64,000 bases of DNA from Buddleja alternifolia (Eukaryota > Streptophyta > Magnoliopsida > Lamiales > Scrophulariaceae). Shown here one piece after another: positions 58,567 through 64,000 of this stretch. The first letter of the stretch is position 1; every line of letters begins with the position of its first letter. Location: the NCBI GenBank assembly GCA_019426215.1, contig CM033393.1, forward strand, positions 25,050,591 to 25,114,590. Direction: 5' to 3'. Under the pieces are notes generated by a model. The model made no database searches, was not told the origin of the DNA, and saw only the letters and a list, made by a program, of their open reading frames with translations. The translations under genes and the position numbers were made by a program.

Positions 58567-59622
58567 ATGCCAAGGGGTAAGGGAAAAAATAAAGATGCAC
58601 GTGATACTAAAACAAAGAGAAATAGGGCTAATATAACAAAACGGAATGCTCCATGTGAGAAAATCTTCCTTGAGTTATGCTATGAACAGTTTGTTTAGGG
58701 CCAACTCCTGTCATGTAGTTTTTCTCCTTATGTGTGGGGAAAAATTTGTGATAGCCTTAATCAAGCAGTTCCACCTTTCTATCCATATACCCCTTCGCAA
58801 CTTTAGGGAAAATGGAATAGGTGTAAAATAGTATGGAAAGTCTTTCACGGTTGGATGACTACACATACGGGTCTCGGATGGGATTCTGAGCGACACACTA
58901 TTACAAGTCCAGAAGATGTTCTTGCCTCATTGGCTACGGTAATTGTAACTCATTTTTTTAAATATTGTTTGATAATAAAATTTTGTTATCTTTATAGTAA
59001 CATATTACTATTATAGAAAATTAACTGTCTTTTTTACTTTAAAATAGTCACTTAAAGATGGAGAAAGGATCATAGAGGCGGGATTACCGGGTTATGATCT
59101 GTGCACCGAGATGTTTAGGATTACTGTAGCTACGGGGTCTATGGCCAGATCTTCCACTCAACGTGCTCTTGAGGATGAAATGAGGATACAGAAACACGTG
59201 GAAGTTCTAGCCGTAGTAGGGTGCGACGGCATGATGTTTCTGAGGATGCATCTATGGGTTGCAACTCGGGCGGAGGGGGACAAGTACATGTGGTGCACCT
59301 ATTTCGACTAAGGAAATGTTGGGTTCGGGCCCAAATAGTAAGCGTAAACCAACAGGAAAGCAAAATGTGTAAACCAGACTAGGTTTTTCTAAGCACTAGA
59401 CGATTGGAAAGAGATGCAAAATGCCAAGCCAATTAGGGTTTGTCCTACAGCGCAACAATCTTATGACGAATGTGTAGAGGCACTGGACAGTATGATAGGG
59501 ATTAGTGCGTTACAATATGTGAAAGTTGTTACTGCTTTCGTCAGTGCCACAAACGTAATTTGTTTCTTAAAATGAACAAGGAAAGGCGAAGGATGTGGGT
59601 TGAATCATTACCATGATATGAC
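58567..59622 (+). pseudogene. Myb/SANT-like (trihelix) protein of the Harbinger element, N-side gene
   Basis: ATG at 58567 opens MPRGKGKNKDARDTKTKRNR, a basic start. A three-helix-like domain with spaced tryptophans follows (VWGKICDSLN, KWNRCKIVWKVFHGWMTTH, LGWDSERHTI). Two TAG codons lie in this otherwise continuous frame. A GT-AG intron (58939-59047) separates it from SLKDGERIIEAGLPGYD..MFRITVATG. Later parts are frameshifted; the terminal MNKERRRMWVESLP is still legible at about 59572-59613. Plant PIF/Harbinger elements carry such a DNA-binding partner, which brings the transposase to the ends. Confidence 0.7.
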
Positions 59623-59911
59623 ACTATGAACTATTGAGTTGGTTTCCCTACCCCATAGTTCCCTTTTTTTTTTGGTTATGTACTAACATTCTGAACTACT
59701 TTTATTTTTATTTTAGTATGTTTGTTATTTTTGTTATACCATGTTTTTCCACCTGATATGTGTTATCTTTATTGCTTGTTCACATGCACAACTTATAATT
59801 ATGATTTTGGTGGTATGATTGTGTGTCTTTTGAAAACATGTTATCTATTTTTTTTTGTAAAAGTTTGGGATATGATTATACAATTTTAACAATTTAGTAT
59901 GTTAAAGGAGT

Positions 59912-61401
59912 ATGGCGAGTACATTTGAATTTATACCGGAGAATGACTTAGGAAGCAGTGGAGGTAGTCTTGGCACTCCTGGTAGTGACATATCGGATGG
60001 ACAAGCAGATTATTTTTTCTTGACCCAAATATTGGGTCCTGAAATGTGTAAGGAACAGAGATCTCGTCACAATTCTACGTTGCAAGGTGTGGATTGGGTA
60101 GAAGAGATACTAAATGGTGATGAAGAACGATTTTATGACCAAGTGACCATGAATAAACCAACTTTCATGGCACTTTGTAACGAACTTACTAGTAGAGGAC
60201 TCCTTACATATGGTAATAGTGCTATAGTGTCAGTGTATGAAGAACTAATGTTGTTCATGCGAACAGTTAGGATGCATCATCGTCACAGAAACAGTATGGA
60301 GCATTTTCAGCACTCGCCGGAGACTATTAATCGTCACATAAGGCGTGTGTTAGAGGCCCTGGTGAACATGGCCCCATATGTTATTTCGCCTCCAAATTTT
60401 AATGAAGTGTCCCTTCAAGTTCTGCACAATTCTCTATTGCATCCATACTTCACGGTTAGAATATAGTCATATCTGCACATAGTACTTCATTCGTCCTACA
60501 AGGTTAGTCAAACTTAAAATATTCATGAATGCGAGTAAATTAATATATACGTAAGTTACTAGGATTGTATCGGAGCTCTTGAAGGGACCATAATTCCCGC
60601 GTGGGTACCACGAAGTAGACAGAATTCATACAGATCAAGGAGGGGGCTTGTGTCACAAAATGTGCTTGCCATTTGTGACTTTGATCTGATGTTCACCTAT
60701 GTGTATGCTGATTGGGAAGGAAGTGGTAATGATCCACGTGTGATTATGAATGCAATAAAAACTAACCAGTCATTTCCATTCCCTCCCCCGGGTTAGACAC
60801 GACAGTAATACATAACGTGGGTATTAGCATTATAATATTATATTTACATAATATAAGTCGCTATTAACTTAGATATATCAAATTAGGGGAATACTACCTT
60901 GTTGATGCTGGATACAGAAATTATGGTTGTTTTCTAGCTCCATACAGACAAGATCTATATCACATCACCGAGTTTAGAGGCCAGGGCCGACTTCTGACAC
61001 AGAAAAAAGAGGTTTTCAATCACGGGCATTCAAAACTAAGGAATGCGATTGAGCGGTCATTTGGGATATTGAAAAAATGTTTCCCTATCATTTAATGGGG
61101 CATGCCAAACTACTTGGTTAGGCGTTAAACATAATTGGTCATAGCATGTTGTGTACTGCGTAACTTCATAAGGAAGCACAGTAGAGATGATGAAATATTC
61201 AATATGACCGAGGCACAACTGGAAGATGAAGCTGATGTTACACAACACTACAGCGACCCTACACTAAAAGAGATCCAGATGCAGTCGATCTTTAGGGATA
61301 ATATTGCTGACTGGATGTGGAGGGACATGGGTCACTACTTTATAATGCCTAATGCTTATTTTGTTTCATTTGGATTACCTATTGTAATGTGCAATATTTA
61401 A
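59912..61401 (+). pseudogene. PIF/Harbinger transposase (DDE), decayed
   Basis: Exons 59912-60454, 60563-60791 and 60887-61401 join in phase at GT-AG sites. Exon 1 has the helix-turn-helix-like region (FMALCNELTSRGLL, VSVYEELMLFMRTVRM, RHIRRVLEALVNMAP). Exon 2 has DCIGALEGTIIPAW, where the family has Asp at the first catalytic position and this copy has Glu, then VSQNVLAICDFDLMFTYVYA and the second acidic position in GNDPRV. Exon 3 has YYLVDAGYRNYG, FLAPYR and the catalytic Glu in RNAIERSFGILKK. TAA codons at 61093, 61126 and 61132 interrupt the C-terminus before LVIACCVLRNFIRKH. Non-functional. Confidence 0.9.
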
Positions 61402-61522
61402 TTCTGGGTGATTATCAAATGTTATGGAGTAGACATGTTTTATATATTTACTGTCAATTTAAAACTACTACTTTTGTCTTTTCCATACATATTGTCAACA
61501 TCTTTTTGACAATTGTGTAGTG

Positions 61523-62275
61523 ATGGCACCAAGAACACGTGCGACTGCTATGCCCCGTCCTCCAGACCAATGGAATACAGAGGTTGAGGAGAGGTTCATG
61601 AATATAATGATAGACACAAATTGCCCTCAGTCATTAGTAGATGATTTTAATGCAATGATGAAACCTCCTGATTTGATAAGAAAGCTGGAACGATTCTTTC
61701 GTTGCCCATATAGTTATGATAGTGTAAAGATGAAATACTATGAGCTAAGGGAAAGCCACAAAATCTTCTCGAGGATGATGGCTCATCCACGTGTGAAGCA
61801 CCATCACTTCACCAACACCATGACTGTACCATATTCAATCTGCGGGGAATTGAGCACTGTAAATTTAATGTTGTTTTATTCATTAGAAATATTTAAGTGC
61901 TACAATATATAATTTAGCTTGTAATAATTATCTTTTAAAATCTTTGTATAGAAAATTCCTAATGCATGGTGATACTTTGTTACTGGAGAGAAAAGGTGGG
62001 ATCTTTTGCGAGAGGTTTTCAGGGACCCTAGTTTTCCAGAAGATGAATATGAATACATTGATGTGGATGAGGACGTCACAACATCTGATGAACGAGATGT
62101 TGATGTTGTGGTCATATCTGATTCGGACCAATCAACACATTTTTCATGGTCTCAAAATATGATGAATGCCCAAGAACCGTTCGAACAAAATTCATACACT
62201 GGATCAATAACTGCCTCAAATAGTGTTAATAATGTTAACATAGGTGGAAATTTAGATGAACGCGTGCACAGTTAA
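61523..62275 (+). pseudogene. Second Myb/SANT-like gene downstream of the transposase
   Basis: Exon 1 (61523-61858) reads MAPRTRATAMPRPPDQWN, then ERFMNIMIDTNCPQSLVDDF, KLERFFRCPYSYDSVKMKYY and ELRESHKIFSRMM: a helical domain with spaced aromatics. After a short GT-AG intron, exon 2 (61952-62275) gives KIPNAW, a TGA at 61970-61972 where Trp is expected, then GEKRWDLLREVFRDPSFPED and a Ser/Asp-rich acidic tail. It resembles proteins annotated as Myb/SANT-like in plant Harbinger elements. The function is not proven, and the role as third transposon gene is inferred from position and strand. Confidence 0.65.
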
Positions 62276-62975
62276 CGGCGTCCTAGTGGATCATCAAATA
62301 CAGGTGAATCTAGCACTGCTTGGTCGCGAGTTCAACGTTGATGGCGGGTGGATGGCTTTTCACTTATGAAGTTATTTGATGTTTTCTAAATTATTTTTTT
62401 GTTTTTCTTTTGTGTTGTATTGTATTGTATGGTATTATATGGTATTGTTTTGTTTTGTATTGTATTGTATTGTATTTTTATAAAACATAAGATATGTATA
62501 TATTATGTTTAAAATACATAATTTAACTACATAAATAAATTATACTCATATATATGTTACGTATACACTACATGAATATATATATACACACACAAATAGA
62601 TATACTACTTTCAGATGTATTATGTGTAATATCTACAGTTATAAATACATTCATTATAATTTAAGGGTAAAAATAATATATCATATTTTACTTATACACT
62701 ACATGAATACACACACACACACACACAAATAGGTATACCATTTTCAGATGTATTATGTAATATATATATATATTTATACACGCAGAAATAGGTATACTAT
62801 TTTCAGATGTATTATGTATAATATCTACAGTTATACATACGTACATTATAATTTAGGGGTAAAAATAATATATTATATTTTAAATTATATACATGTATAT
62901 TATACTTTATATATATATATATACGTTTATTATATTTACATAATATATGTATATATTATGTCTTAGGAAATTTCT
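62276..62975. repeat. AT-rich low-complexity tract with ~190-bp imperfect repeats
   Basis: A TGTAT/TTGTTTTG microsatellite (about 62415-62477) is followed by repeats of AAATAGGTATACTATTTTCAG..GATGTATTATGTA (62594, 62727, 62785), with ATATCTACAGTTATA and ATAATTTAAGGGTAAAAA in the complete copies (191-bp period). Frames here are low-complexity artefacts. Confidence 0.8.
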
Positions 62976-64000
62976 TGTTAGATGTTTTGATGATGCAAAT
63001 TAGGATTTTATGTTAGACCCCAAAATATGTAAGTTTAATTTTATTAGAAATCATGTATAGGCTTTGAGAGTTAGATTTGTAATAAGCTTTATTTATTTTC
63101 ATTTTAGTCTGTTAGGCTAAGTAGTCTTAGACTAAACGTCTGATAGAATTCTAGTGAGTTTATCAGTAGTTAGGTCTGAAAATTCAAGCGTCTGAAGATT
63201 GAATGAAGATGAAGTTCCAAGCGTCCAACCATTGATTGAGGACAGAAATCATTCAGTAGTGATTGAGCGTCTATCAAAGACAAGATTTCACAAGAATTTA
63301 TTTCTAAGTCCAGAAAGGGTTTAATGCAAATATTCTCAGTTCATTAATTGCCAAAGACATTTATTTTAAATGTATTAAATGCTGATAAGAGCATTAAATG
63401 TGATAAGCACTCCAGGACATACGGAGAAGCCACTCCATTGGACTGTCAACTTTTCAAAGACTGCCGCACTACCTTTTTTGCAGTAGGATTTCAGGGAAAA
63501 GGGACAAAAGTTGCTCACTCGCAAAAGTGAGAGACACGCGCCTGTGCATGTGTCCAACGGAAACTTTACCCAAGAAAGTCTATAAATAGGACTTCAGCAA
63601 CAAACCAAAAACATGGTACATACAACCATAAGCTTACATGCCAAAACTCTATTGCATTGAAGTCTCAATCCTTAAACATTCAGAAAAGCCAGAATATTCA
63701 AGCAAACATTCTCTTTGCATTTCTTCAATCCTTGAGACAGTCAACCAATATCTCAAATATGTTTTCAAGAAGAACCTTTATCACTATTGAGAAATTCCAA
63801 GTTGTTTGGACTTCCCAAAAATCAAACAAACCGTTAGCAAACCCCATCCAAGCCTCGCGATCTGTGTGAAGTCGAAGTTGGATACTTGAATTATTTCTGG
63901 GTGAAAGAAGCAAGAGGATAGAAGTGTCTTGTAGCAGAAATTTGTGTGACCAAGGAGCTCAAGTCATTCACATCCATCTCTCCCTATTGTGTAGAAGATT
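62976..64000 (+). mobile_element. Plus-strand Copia-type LTR, right end outside the window
   Basis: Starts TGTTAGATGTTTTGATGATG and shows no coding frame. TATAAATAGG at 63581-63590 is a good TATA box, about 40 bp after CCAACGGAAAC. Wording and start resemble SIRE-type LTRs. No second end is visible, so whether it is a full element is unknown. Confidence 0.55.

Noticed and set aside
62748..62966. Tyr/Ile-rich frame
   Set aside because: Translation of an AT microsatellite tract.
56282..64000. A precise right end for the Harbinger element
   Set aside because: No inverted GAAACAAACATAGCC-like terminus could be found before the window ends, so no right border is claimed.

Overview
This window is nuclear DNA of a flowering plant, most likely a eudicot. 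It is AT-rich, its one host gene has GT-AG introns, and plant Copia, Gypsy and PIF/Harbinger transposons surround that gene. Genus cannot be told from the sequence. No bacterial features, rRNA, tRNA or CRISPR were seen.

Only one host gene is supported: a complete ortholog of the histone H2B deubiquitinase UBP26 on the minus strand (37219 down to 22845). I resolved it into 13 exons with consistent phases, giving 1,100 residues with the USP Cys and His boxes, three DUSP-like motifs and a C-terminal ubiquitin-like fold. Its family acts in heterochromatin silencing, and here it sits between transposon-packed flanks.

Left flank (1-22 kb). First come a Copia reverse transcriptase/RNase H remnant and a Gypsy (Athila-like) gag-protease remnant without reverse transcriptase. 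Next are two LTRs joined tail to tail, a complete 391-bp TRIM-like element with target-site duplication GTGAG, and a 231-bp tandem duplication. Then follows an 11-kb tandem array (about 10.75-21.57 kb) of six ~1.49-kb units. Each unit is a short gag-like N-terminus, an integrase C-terminus/chromodomain-like tail and a ~261-bp LTR-like segment, so the array reads as (internal-LTR)x6. Unit 4 is split by a 1,394-bp solo LTR with target-site duplication GAAGA.

Right flank (37.3-56.3 kb). This is a nest of related Copia-type LTRs: one LTR with a degenerate primer-binding site (38869-40517), one solo LTR with target-site duplication GTTCT (40829-42471), and a 10.6-kb complex bounded by target-site duplication AAATC (42646-53262). 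Inside the complex is a Copia gag-pol whose integrase is missing and whose two adjoining LTRs belong to different subfamilies. All lie in an older degenerate retroelement.

Far right (56.3-64 kb). A decayed PIF/Harbinger-type transposon carries a transposase flanked by two Myb/SANT-like genes. After an AT-rich repeat tract, a plus-strand LTR with a TATA box runs off the window.

Most transposon genes carry nonsense codons or frameshifts, so they are listed as pseudogenes. Lineage names and some element ends are inference; perfect target-site duplications were read directly.
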